Assembly: GCA_017521925.1 (NCBI GenBank)
Contig: JAFXBG010000012.1
Span: 1-61,341, forward strand
Direction: 5' to 3'
Length of the DNA stretch: 61,341 nt
DNA from: Clostridia bacterium
Lineage (GTDB): Bacteria; Bacillota; Clostridia; Oscillospirales; Acutalibacteraceae
The notes beneath the pieces were generated by a model. That model was not told where the DNA came from, made no database searches, and saw nothing but the letters and a program-made list of their open reading frames with translations. Below are positions 50,978-60,000 of the stretch, one piece after another (positions within the stretch are counted from its first letter, which is position 1; each line of letters begins with the position of its first letter). The translations under genes were made by a program, and so were the position numbers.

Positions 50978-51730
50978 TTATCTGTTATCAGCATTTGCTG
51001 TCATTTTTGAAAGCAGATTACCAATTTTAATAGGGAACAGATAACAACCCATTGTCTGGAATTTTTGATTAAAGCTATGACAGATAATGTATCTTTTTGA
51101 GTTTATATGTTTTGCAAGACCGTAGCCCACCTTTTCGGGTAGTGCCTTAAATTCATCAGGAACAGGCAGTGGTGAAGCAGATTTAGTACGAGTAAGAGGT
51201 GGATGCATAATATGAAATGTTATATTATCCTTTGCATATTCAATACGCAAGCATTTAGCCAATGCCTCCAACGCACCCTTTGTTGAGCTATACGGAGAAA
51301 TATTCATAAAACCTGTTACACCAACACCGGAACTTGTGAATATTACTTTACCTTTTTTCTGTGCGGTCATATATGGTATTACGCTTTTCACAAAACGAAG
51401 AGCACCGAAATAATTAACATCAAAAACATCCTTGTAGGTTTCTAAATCTGACTCCGCTTCACTTCGGAATGTACATTTGCAAGCGTTATGTACCGCTATA
51501 TCAATGTTTCCAAACCTTGTTGCTGATTCACACACTGCTATTTTGACTTCTTCTTCATTTCTTAAATCAGCTTTGTAGTAAATAAGATTGCTATCAAATC
51601 TCTTTTTCAGATTATCAAGGTTTGCAGTTTCTATATCTAAAACAGATACCTTGTTCCCGTCCAAAAGTAACTTTTCTACCATGTAGTAACCAATACCTTC
51701 ATTTGCACCTGTAATAATTATATTAGCCAT
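50978..51730 (-). CDS. Short-chain dehydrogenase/reductase
   Basis: 250 residues, classical SDR. NAD(P) loop IIITGANEGIGYYMVE at 5-20, NIDIAVHNA near 80-88, and catalytic FTSSGVG...YSSTKGALEALAK near 133-158 (Ser, Tyr, Lys). The N-terminal end can start at either of two adjacent ATG codons; 51730 sits better behind GGGAGG. It is coupled to the preceding TetR gene. It probably oxidises or reduces a small toxic or signalling molecule sensed by TetR. Confidence 0.88.
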   Translation of the reverse strand: MANIIITGANEGIGYYMVEKLLLDGNKVSVLDIETANLDNLKKRFDSNLIYYKADLRNEEEVKIAVCESATRFGNIDIAVHNACKCTFRSEAESDLETYKDVFDVNYFGALRFVKSVIPYMTAQKKGKVIFTSSGVGVTGFMNISPYSSTKGALEALAKCLRIEYAKDNITFHIMHPPLTRTKSASPLPVPDEFKALPEKVGYGLAKHINSKRYIICHSFNQKFQTMGCYLFPIKIGNLLSKMTANADNR

Positions 51731-52335
51731 CATTTACCTCCCATTTCCATAAAAAAGTTCTGAATGTGCTTGTAAGCAGATTCACGAAACGCTGTTTTAT
51801 TTTCCTCTGTAAGTTCACCGCTGAATAGCCATTTGTTTGCATAAAAATAAATCGGTGAATAGTATTTAACAGCAAGATACTCGCTGTCACCGCTTTCGAT
51901 TACTCCAAAGTTTATCAAAGCCTTAGAAACAGAGCTTTGGATTTGTAAAGGTTTATCCAACAACCACTCTTTGTATATTGTTCGCATATCATCATTACCG
52001 AACTGTTCAATTAACATAACACGCATAACCTTGTTGCAAAATTCATCCATAAGATACTGCTCAAAAAAGCAATCAGCGACCACATTGAACCCATCCGAAA
52101 ATGAGCCTTGTCCATCGGTTAATCCATTTTCAAACTGTGACATCATATTATTGGCAATCGTAGTAAAACGGTTAATAAGTTCATCTAAAATACTTTGCTT
52201 ATTTTTAAAATGATAATACACTGAGCTTTCTTTTATTCCGACTTGTTTGCAAATATCTCTGATTGATACTGCGGTATATCCAAGTCTTGCAAACATGTCA
52301 AGTGAAGTATCAAGTATTTTTTCTTTAGTGTTCAT
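51730..52335 (-). CDS. TetR-family repressor of the SDR module
   Basis: 201 residues. HTH at 1-46 (KEKILDTSLDMFARLGYTAV, then IRDICKQVGIKESSVYYHFK) and helical C-terminal domain. The frame extends to 52356, but the usual TetR start MNTKEKILD at 52335 follows AGAGGGCGG. Its stop overlaps the SDR start. Related in plan to the TetR at 50115 but with different operator sequence. Confidence 0.92.
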   Translation of the reverse strand: MNTKEKILDTSLDMFARLGYTAVSIRDICKQVGIKESSVYYHFKNKQSILDELINRFTTIANNMMSQFENGLTDGQGSFSDGFNVVADCFFEQYLMDEFCNKVMRVMLIEQFGNDDMRTIYKEWLLDKPLQIQSSVSKALINFGVIESGDSEYLAVKYYSPIYFYANKWLFSGELTEENKTAFRESAYKHIQNFFMEMGGK

Positions 52336-52349
52336 TCCGACCGCCCTCT

Positions 52350-52396
52350 CTAACATTTGTTAGGTACATTATATCTAACAGTTGTTAGGTTGTCAA
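52350..52396 (-). promoter_or_regulatory. Promoter with two TetR operators (module 2)
   Basis: Minus-strand TTGACA (52391-52396), 17-bp spacer, TATAAT (52368-52373). Perfect palindromes CTAACA-GT-TGTTAG (52375-52388) inside the spacer and CTAACA-TT-TGTTAG (52350-52363) after the -10. The centres are 25 bp apart. Same design as module 1. Confidence 0.9.
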
Positions 52397-52589
52397 GTGG
52401 ATTTTGCAAATTTCCTAATAAATCTATTTTCTCTATCACTTAAAAAGCCAGTAAACGGCATATTTCGAGAAATCGAGTCAAATGGTATTTTGCCCTAACC
52501 TTAATATTTATCGCCCCAGAAACCGCATAAACTCGATGATTTTAACGCTAACTTTGTCTACATATCTACTAAATGTTTATATAGCATTT

Positions 52590-52656
52590 TATCGGCAACA
52601 TTTGTACAATTAGTTTTATTTATGATGTTGTTATTTTGCCGATAGTGTGGTATACT
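52590..52656 (+). promoter_or_regulatory. Fic gene promoter flanked by a 9-bp inverted repeat
   Basis: TTGTTA (52628-52633), 17-bp spacer, TATACT (52651-52656). A perfect inverted repeat TATCGGCAA (52590-52598) / TTGCCGATA (52636-52644) has its right arm in the spacer and its left arm 37 bp upstream. It is a candidate operator for the HTH domain of the Fic protein. Confidence 0.6.
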
Positions 52657-52685
52657 ATATACGTAGAAACTGTAAGGAGGTCGTT

Positions 52686-53573
52686 ATGAAATACTTATCT
52701 GTGGCTGAAATGGCTGATAAATGGGGAATTTCCGAGCGTAGCGTAAGAAATTATTGTGCTCAGGGCAGAATTGCTGATGCAAAACTTATCGGCAAAATTT
52801 GGAGCATACCTGAAAACGCACAAAAGCCTGAACGACTTAACAAAAAGAATTCTGCTCCGTCGCTTTTAAGTATTCTCCGTGAGCAAAAGAACGCAAAAAC
52901 AAGCGGTGGAATATATCATAAAATTCAGATTGAGCTAACATACAACTCAAACCACATTGAGGGTAGCCGTCTGACCCACGACCAAACTCGCTATATTTTT
53001 GAAACAAATACAATCGGCTTTGAAAACGAAGCTGTCAATGTTGATGACATCATAGAAACCTCTAACCACTTCCGCTGTATTGATATGGTTATCGAACAAG
53101 CTGGTGCTACTCTTAGCGAAAAATTCATCAAACAACTGCACTCTACTCTTAAAACCGGTACAAGCGACAGTCGCAAGGATTGGTTTGCTGTTGGCGAATA
53201 TAAAAAGATTCCTAACGAGGTTGGCGGATGTGATACAGCTCTCCCCGAAGAAGTAGCTGATAAAATGAGTAAGCTCCTTGCCGATTACAACGCAAAAAGC
53301 AATATCACCTTTGATGATATTATTGAATTCCACGTAGCTTTTGAACGCATACACCCATTCCAAGATGGTAATGGTCGTGTTGGCAGGCTTATCCTTCTCA
53401 AAGAGTGCCTAAAGCACAACATCGTGCCATTTATCATCGAAGACAACTTGAAGCTTTTCTATTACCGAGGTCTGAAAGAATGGCACAACGAGAAAGGCTA
53501 TCTGATAGATACCTGCCTCACAGCTCAGGACAGATTCAAAGCGTATCTTGATTATTTCAGGATTGAATACTAA
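52686..53573 (+). CDS. Fic-family AMP transferase with N-terminal HTH domain
   Basis: 295 residues. The N-terminal 55 residues form an excisionase/MerR-like helix-turn-helix (SVAEMADKWGISERSVRNYC). An inhibitory helix motif NSNHIEGSRLT (about 87-97) follows, with the Ser and Glu of the class II autoinhibition motif. The catalytic motif HPFQDGNGRVGR is at about 223-234. Fic proteins attach AMP to target proteins. The HTH suggests it also regulates its own promoter. GGAGG positions ATG 52686, although the frame opens at 52647. No separate antitoxin is needed, since inhibition is internal. Confidence 0.93.
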   Translation: MKYLSVAEMADKWGISERSVRNYCAQGRIADAKLIGKIWSIPENAQKPERLNKKNSAPSLLSILREQKNAKTSGGIYHKIQIELTYNSNHIEGSRLTHDQTRYIFETNTIGFENEAVNVDDIIETSNHFRCIDMVIEQAGATLSEKFIKQLHSTLKTGTSDSRKDWFAVGEYKKIPNEVGGCDTALPEEVADKMSKLLADYNAKSNITFDDIIEFHVAFERIHPFQDGNGRVGRLILLKECLKHNIVPFIIEDNLKLFYYRGLKEWHNEKGYLIDTCLTAQDRFKAYLDYFRIEY

Positions 53574-53621
53574 AACAATCGGCTTTTAAAACGCACGTAA
53601 AAGGCATAAATCACGCAAACA

Positions 53622-53649
53622 GGGGTTAAGGTACATTCACCTTAACCCC
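53622..53649. terminator. Terminator after the Fic gene
   Basis: Perfect 11-bp stem GGGGTTAAGGT / ACCTTAACCCC with a 6-nt loop. The following TTAACTTTTG is only moderately T-rich. Confidence 0.7.
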
Positions 53650-53733
53650 TTAACTTTTGTGTTCTAGAATAGCTTAAACACTACGTTTCTAGGCAACACT
53701 TTTTCGACTATTTAAATTATTATAATAATCAAA

Positions 53734-54210
53734 TCAAAATCCGTTCACATCACACAAATTGATATAGTTTACTTCTTTCTTCATAGCATACTTCATCGTG
53801 GTATAAGCACCACCGTAATTATGTTCAACACAAAACACAACTAAATCAGAACGCTCAACCATTGTACGATTTCTAACTTGATGTGCTGACTTAAAATGTT
53901 TATCAGATGACTCTGAGCATATCTCAACCGCATCATAGTATTCATCGAATGACCTGGTATTGTATCTGTATTCAGCAGTCATATACGGTAACACAAGCAC
54001 TAGTGAGGAGTTATCGTCACGGAAAGTTTTCTTACATCTGCGTACAGATGATGACACAAGTTGGTCAAATTCTCCATCACGACCTATCAAAAATTCAGCA
54101 TATTCTTTTGTACTAATTATCTCTCTAATAATTCTTTCGAGTTGTTCTTCTATTTCAAACGGATTATCGATATGCCTGTGACCGAAAAAGCTGACAGTAA
54201 ATACATTCAT
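53734..54210 (-). CDS. SLOG-like (DUF1273/YpsA-type) nucleotide-binding protein
   Basis: 158 residues. FTVSFFGHRHID near 4-15, then a predicted binding loop FLIGRDGEFDQLVSSSVRR near 39-57, and a C-terminal SDLVVFCVEHNYGGAYTTMK. This resembles the SLOG superfamily (Rossmann-like, binds nucleotide-type ligands, including in some prophage defence genes). GGGGTGGAG precedes ATG 54210. Divergent from an XRE regulator whose operator overlaps its -10. The ligand is unknown. Confidence 0.7.
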   Translation of the reverse strand: MNVFTVSFFGHRHIDNPFEIEEQLERIIREIISTKEYAEFLIGRDGEFDQLVSSSVRRCKKTFRDDNSSLVLVLPYMTAEYRYNTRSFDEYYDAVEICSESSDKHFKSAHQVRNRTMVERSDLVVFCVEHNYGGAYTTMKYAMKKEVNYINLCDVNGF

Positions 54211-54246
54211 TAACTCCACCCCAAACGTTGTTAAACACTAATTGTG

Positions 54247-54287
54247 TATATCGTTAAAATTATACGATATAAATGATTAAATTACAA
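54247..54287. promoter_or_regulatory. Inverted-repeat operator on the SLOG promoter
   Basis: Perfect 8-9-8 inverted repeat TATATCGT (54247-54254) / ACGATATA (54264-54271). The minus-strand promoter TTGTAA (54282-54287), 17 bp, TATAAT (54259-54264) has its -10 inside the repeat. The divergent XRE protein is the obvious candidate binder. Confidence 0.7.
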
Positions 54288-54342
54288 CGCTTTATCAAAG
54301 TATAATTTACGAAGAACACAAGTACAAAGGGGTGTTATTGTA

Positions 54343-54648
54343 GTGAAAGATATACTTGCAACCATAACTACTTATCGTGAAGAAAGAGGCTGGACAGAAT
54401 ATCAACTTGCTGAAAAATCAGGCTTACCTCAGTCCACTATATCTTCTTGGTATCGTAAAAACATGGTGCCAACAATACCTTCTCTTGAAAAAATCTGTGC
54501 CGCCTTTGGTATAACTTTATCTCAATTATTCGCAGAGGGTGATGCTCCTGTTTCTCTGACCGACTCTCAAAAAGAGTTGCTGGAACGTTGGGCAAGACTT
54601 ACCGAAGAACAACAAGCTGTTGTCTTTGCATTAATAGATAAGATGTAA
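54343..54648 (+). CDS. XRE-family (Cro/CI-like) DNA-binding regulator
   Basis: 101 residues. HTH_3 fold at 1-65 with YQLAEKSGLPQSTISSWYRK as the helix-turn-helix, then a short C-terminal helix with LTEEQQAVVFALIDKM. Start GTG 54343 is 8 nt after GGGGTG. It is encoded divergently from the SLOG-like gene, with an inverted repeat in between. A strong terminator follows. Confidence 0.9.
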   Translation: MKDILATITTYREERGWTEYQLAEKSGLPQSTISSWYRKNMVPTIPSLEKICAAFGITLSQLFAEGDAPVSLTDSQKELLERWARLTEEQQAVVFALIDKM

Positions 54649-54650
54649 TT

Positions 54651-54698
54651 AAAGCCACGACTATCACTGATTTATTAGTGACCGTCGTGGCTTTTCTT
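54651..54698 (+). terminator. Terminator of the XRE gene
   Basis: AAAGCCACGAC / GTCGTGGCTTT stem with an inner ATCACT / AGTGA pairing and TTTTC following. Confidence 0.85.
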
Positions 54699-54761
54699 TA
54701 TCAACCAACTTAAAAATATTAATTACAAAACATAAAAATCGATTTATTTATTAACAAAAAC

Positions 54762-54808
54762 GGCACAGCTTTTGGAGCAAAACTCCATCAGCTGTGCCTG
54801 TCTTTTTG
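54762..54808 (-). terminator. Terminator of the restriction operon
   Basis: GGCACAGC / GCTGTGCC (54762-54769 and 54791-54798) with an inner GGAG / CTCC. On the minus strand GTTTTTGTT follows. It lies 125 bp after the last gene of the operon. TCTTTTTG on the right makes it bidirectional. Confidence 0.75.
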
Positions 54809-54923
54809 TAATAATAGATTTAGATGTAAAATCTTAGCGAGCAGACGCTTTGTATCCCCAAACCGTAAAATCACTCGTTAGGAACATCCTAAGACCTGAT
54901 ATTTTACCACTACATATGTTTTA

Positions 54924-56987
54924 CTATAAGTTTTTATCAGAAAGATATTTATCTAAAAGACAAATCATAAACTCTTTATCCATGATTATAAGTTTTTTAT
55001 TATGAACTTTTGCCTCATTGAATAACAAATGCTTTAATTGATCATCAATAATATCTGGATAAACCACTCCAATCAATTCAGCACGACTATCATTAAATGC
55101 ATCTATTACTTGTTGAATTATCTCTCTGCCGATAGCACTAGCTTTAGTAATCTTTGGTGTTTTAGAAACTACTGATTTCGCAGCACCTAAAAATGATACA
55201 TTTCTACCATTTAACTTAACTAACATTGAGATATCGCCGAATTCATGTCCTTGGTGCGGTTGAGGTGTGTAGCCTTCAAAACCTTCGAATAATTTGAGTA
55301 TACATTTTAATTCATTTCTATTAGCAATTTTATTGTGTTTACATTTAGCACAATTGTCTTTTGAAGGGCAATTGCATTTTTCTTTTAGCCCTCGTAGTAG
55401 ATTTTGTAATTCATCTACAGGATGAGAGAGTTTTCTGTTTACGATTGGTGCAAATTCTTCAATATCAGAAGGCTTTAACTTTTCATAATTTGGGCTTCTA
55501 TGTAATGTCAATGAACCGTTGCTCAAAGAAAAGAATTCATTCTTTTCAAAAACGATATCATCATAATACAAGTTTATTGTGCTAACCAGTTGCTCAACAA
55601 ATTCATCACTTGATATTAATTCTATCGTCTCGTTAATATTCCCCATTGTACAAATGTGTCCATTTTCACAGTCGAATACAAACACACCGGATTGAGACTT
55701 TCCACATTCACTGCACTGTATCCTTGCTGGAGCTCTTTTGGTTATTGTGAATTGTGTACTTCCACAATCCTGACAGCTTGGAATAGCTTCATCCTCGCAA
55801 GTGTCGCATGAACAACGTACTTTCTCGTAGAATTTATTACCTAGTTCGGTATATGCTTTATAAAAATCAAATGATACTGGGTAGGAATCTATATTTGATT
55901 TTTTACAAGTTATTAAAGCAAATGCTATTTCTTCTAATATTGGTATTGAAGATTTCTTAACTTTATCCCATGATGTTGACGAAAACATACTAAATCCTGA
56001 AATGGTTTCCAGTGTAACATCTGATGAATTTTGAAAAAAAGAAACAATATTATCGATCCTTCTTGCACTCCAAGATCTAAACTGTGATGCAGTTAAACTT
56101 TTAGATAAATACATCTTACCTTTATTGCAGTTTACGCCTAAAGTTCCTGTTGTATTCTCGTCAATATCCTCAACATACTGAGTGTTTGTTATATCATAAT
56201 CTTCGTATCCATCGGGAATACAGTCTTTTTTATCACCGAGATTTTGATCTGCAAAAGTAACTTTCTCCAGTTGATTTTCAGGAGGATTCGAATTGTGTCT
56301 TGTGACTCTTTTTGTTTTTTCGCTAGGAAACACTTTTTCAAGAAGCTTACTTGTTATTTTGATGTTAGTAATATCTGCAATATATAATTCACTAAAAAAA
56401 CGCTTCAATTTATTCATTAACACTTCTGGCATATTGTTGATAGCTATAAAATTTTTATCTATTCCGATCCAAGTGAAGCACTCTTTCATCATATAAATAT
56501 ATGTGAATTCACCAGCTTCATTGATATAATTGAATTTTTGAAGATATGAAAGCGAAATTTCAAAGATACCACCGAACTCAACTATTGAAACAAATTCAAG
56601 ATTTTTATACTTTGCATCATCTTCATATTCTTGAGATGATGTAAATTCTTTGATTTTTTCTTCCAATGAGTCTTTGTTAAACGAAATATCATTACTTCGT
56701 TTCGCCCAAAACAACGTAAAGCCAGGTTTTAGTCCGTACCTATACTTTTCGTATATCGCATCAATAGTTTGTGGTTTGATTTCTGGAGACATTTCTATCA
56801 GCTGAATCAATACCGCTCTACTTTGAGAGTTTACTAATTTCTGAATGTCATTTGTATAACTTTGCTTTTTGATTTGCAATAGTCGAGTTTCAATGCTCTC
56901 CTTATCAATATTTTGCCAAATCATAGCTCGTATACCTTTAATCTGCATACTCTCAAGCTTAATTTTTTGTTCCTCTGGTATTGACAT
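54924..56987 (-). CDS. Unrecognised Cys-cluster protein with candidate C-terminal nuclease fold
   Basis: 687 residues, last gene of the restriction operon. Residues 1-370 carry no motif I recognise. Three Cys groups follow: C392/C394/C397/C405/C408, C425/C428/C440/H444/C446, and C538/C540/C546/C549, likely zinc sites. The C-terminal 110 residues read as a possible PD-(D/E)xK (Mrr-like) fold: HEFGDISM (E582, D585), a strand ending in K604, then a helix (GREIIQQVIDAF) and strands VVYP and KKLIIMD. However, residues before K604 are GAAK, lacking the usual Glu or Gln, so activity is uncertain. AAGGAGGTAAG precedes ATG 56987, 57 bp after hsdR. Confidence 0.75.
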   Translation of the reverse strand: MSIPEEQKIKLESMQIKGIRAMIWQNIDKESIETRLLQIKKQSYTNDIQKLVNSQSRAVLIQLIEMSPEIKPQTIDAIYEKYRYGLKPGFTLFWAKRSNDISFNKDSLEEKIKEFTSSQEYEDDAKYKNLEFVSIVEFGGIFEISLSYLQKFNYINEAGEFTYIYMMKECFTWIGIDKNFIAINNMPEVLMNKLKRFFSELYIADITNIKITSKLLEKVFPSEKTKRVTRHNSNPPENQLEKVTFADQNLGDKKDCIPDGYEDYDITNTQYVEDIDENTTGTLGVNCNKGKMYLSKSLTASQFRSWSARRIDNIVSFFQNSSDVTLETISGFSMFSSTSWDKVKKSSIPILEEIAFALITCKKSNIDSYPVSFDFYKAYTELGNKFYEKVRCSCDTCEDEAIPSCQDCGSTQFTITKRAPARIQCSECGKSQSGVFVFDCENGHICTMGNINETIELISSDEFVEQLVSTINLYYDDIVFEKNEFFSLSNGSLTLHRSPNYEKLKPSDIEEFAPIVNRKLSHPVDELQNLLRGLKEKCNCPSKDNCAKCKHNKIANRNELKCILKLFEGFEGYTPQPHQGHEFGDISMLVKLNGRNVSFLGAAKSVVSKTPKITKASAIGREIIQQVIDAFNDSRAELIGVVYPDIIDDQLKHLLFNEAKVHNKKLIIMDKEFMICLLDKYLSDKNL

Positions 56988-57044
56988 AAAATCTTACCTC
57001 CTTAACACGACATATATTCAAAATGAAGATGTTTAAATTTGTGA

Positions 57045-60000
57045 TCAAATTGCCATATTATCAACCCAAAGTTCGCACTGAGTCATAACCGTTTGAACAG
57101 CATCTGCCATTCCTTCAGGTGGATATTTATGTTTTTTCAGAAGCTTTTTGATGATCATTCTCATTTTAGCTCTGGCTGATTCTTTCTTTTGCCAATCAAC
57201 AGTTCTATTCTTTCGAAGAGTCTCTGTTAGTTCTTTAGTTATCGCTATTAACTCATCGTTTTCATAGAAATCCTTAATAGCTTGCGGTTTAGTTAATGCA
57301 TCATAAAAAGCAAGTTCGTCAGCAGTTAATCCAAGCTGTTCTCCTTCTTGTTTGGAAACAGAAATCTGTTTAGCTAATTTTAAAAGTTCATCTATAACTT
57401 CTTCATTAGTAAGCATACCATTCAGATATCGATTTAATACTGATTGAATGATCTCACTAAATTTTTCAGATTTAACAACATTGGTTCTTCTGTATATTTT
57501 TACTTGTTCGGCAATTAACTTCTTCAAAAGTTCTACTGCAAGATTTTTCTCCTTCATCTTTGCAACTTCAGCAAGAAATTTAGGGTCAAACAATGAAAAT
57601 TCTTCCTTTATATCAGAGAAAAGATTAATAACACCATCGCTTTTTATGCTTTGTTTAAGCAATTCATTGATTCTTGCGTTCATTTCAGATAAAGATATTT
57701 TTTTACCTTCACCTTGATTAGATAGTCTTACAACCAGCACACGAACAGCTTCGAAGAATGCTGCTTCAAATCGCATCGCTTCATCTACCATAGAGGAACA
57801 CAATGATAAAGCTTGATGTAAGATAAGAGCTTGCTTTATAAAATCATCTTTTTTATCACCATTTTCACGAGCAATAATAAAATTCACAGCTCCGCTAATA
57901 GTTTTAGCCCTTTCTAAATCTGTTCCTGTAGTAAACTTAGAATAATCAAAACCATGAAACTTATCACGGCAAACCTCTAATTTTTCCAAGAATTTAGGAT
58001 ACGCTACTTTTGCAACGTCTGTATCCCCGTAATTTTTCTTATCACGAGTTGTGTAATCATTCATAGCCTGTTTTAATGCAGAGGCAATGCCAACATAATC
58101 AACTACCAGTCCGCCTTCCTTGTCACGGAATACACGATTAACACGAGCAATAGCCTGCATTAAGTTATGCCCTGACATAGGCTTGTACACATACATTGTT
58201 GCCAAGGAAGGTACGTCAAATCCTGTAAGCCACATATCTACAACAATGGCAATTTTCATAGGACTATCATTATCTTTGAATTTCTTTGCTAATTCATCTT
58301 TGTGATGTTTATTACCTATGATTTCTCGCCATTCTTCAGGGTCGTTGTTTCCAGAAGTCATAACTACCCCGACTTTTTCTGTCCATGCAGGGCGAAGTTC
58401 CAATATTCTTTTATAAATCTTCATTGCTATAGGTCTGGAATAAGCAACAATCATCGCTTTACCTGTTAGCAAATCTTCACGGTTGTTTTCATAATGGTCC
58501 AGAATATCGCAAACAAGTGAATTTATTGTTTGTTCATTTCCGAGAACAGCATCCATTTGTCCAAGTTCACGCTTGCTTCTTTCAATCACTTCAGCATCAG
58601 CGTTATTTGACATAATATCATATTCGGCATCAATTAGTTTTAATGTATTCTGGTCAAGATTAAGTTTAATAACACGACTTTCATAGTAAACAGGTCTTGT
58701 AGCACCATCCTCAACAGCCTGTGTCATATCATAAATATCTATGTACTCACCAAACACTTCACGAGTGCTTCTGTCTGCTGATGAAATAGGTGTACCTGTA
58801 AAACCAATATATGTAGCATTAGGTAAGCTATTACGGATAATACGAGCTGTTCCTACAACTCGCTTTGCAATTTCTTCGCCATCTTCATTTTTAGTAATTT
58901 TTATTTTTTCAGCAAGTCCATATTGTCCACGATGTGCTTCATCCGCCATAACAACAATATTCCTACGTTCGGATAAAGCATCAGCTGATTCTTCGAATTT
59001 TTGCATTGTTGTGAATATAATACCATTCGCTTTTCTGCCTGCAAGCCACGATTTCAAATGGTCTCTACTTTCTGCGTGTACAGGTTCTTGTCTCAAAAAC
59101 TCCTTGCATTTCGCAAACTGTCCGTACAACTGGTCGTCAAGATCGTTTCTATCTGTAATAACAACAATAGTAGGGCTTTCCAATGCCTCTTGCAATAAAT
59201 GGGCATAAAAAACCATAGATAACGATTTACCGCTGCCTTGAGTGTGCCAGAACACACCACCCTTACCATCTGTAACAGTAGCTTTTTGCGTTGATACAAC
59301 AGCCTTATTAACAGCAAAGTACTGATGATATCCTGCAAGTATTTTAAAATTGTTTATTCCATCTTTAGAAAAACAAATGAAGTTTTTAATAATGTCGAGC
59401 AATCTTTCCTTTCGGAACATACCCTCAAAGAAAGTATCAAATTGTGCATACTGGGTATTCTCATAACTTCCGTCTTTTGTCTTCCATTCCATAAAACGGT
59501 CTTCGCCCGATGTTATTGTACCTGCTTTTGATGTTAACTGGTCACTCATAACACAGATTGCATTATAAATGAACATAGTTGGAATTTCTAACATATAGTT
59601 TCTAAGTTGTCTATATGCTTCGGAAGCGTCAGTTTCTTCACGTGAAGGAGATTTCAGTTCTATTAAAACGACTGGTAAGCCATTCAAGAATAGGATAACA
59701 TCTGGTCTTTTGTTGCTATTTTCAATAAATGTCCATTGATTCGCAACGATAAACGAATTGTTGTTAGGATTTTTATAGTCAACAAGATATACAATAGCAG
59801 AGCGTTCCTCGCCTTTATCAAAGTATCGTACAGGAACACCATTTTGCAAATAATCCATAAAAACAGCGTTCTTCTGAACAAGCTCACCGTTTTCAAAGTT
59901 TTTGAGTTTATATAATGCATCTTGAATAGCATCAGAAGGCAATTTTCTGTTCAAACGATACAGAGAATCTTCTAACACCTCGTTATATAAAGGACTATAA

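Noticed and set aside
48704-53693. GCTTAAACACT shared at about 48704 and 53672 as island attachment sites
   Set aside because: An 11-base match is expected many times by chance in 61 kb; flanks are only weakly alike and no integrase is present.
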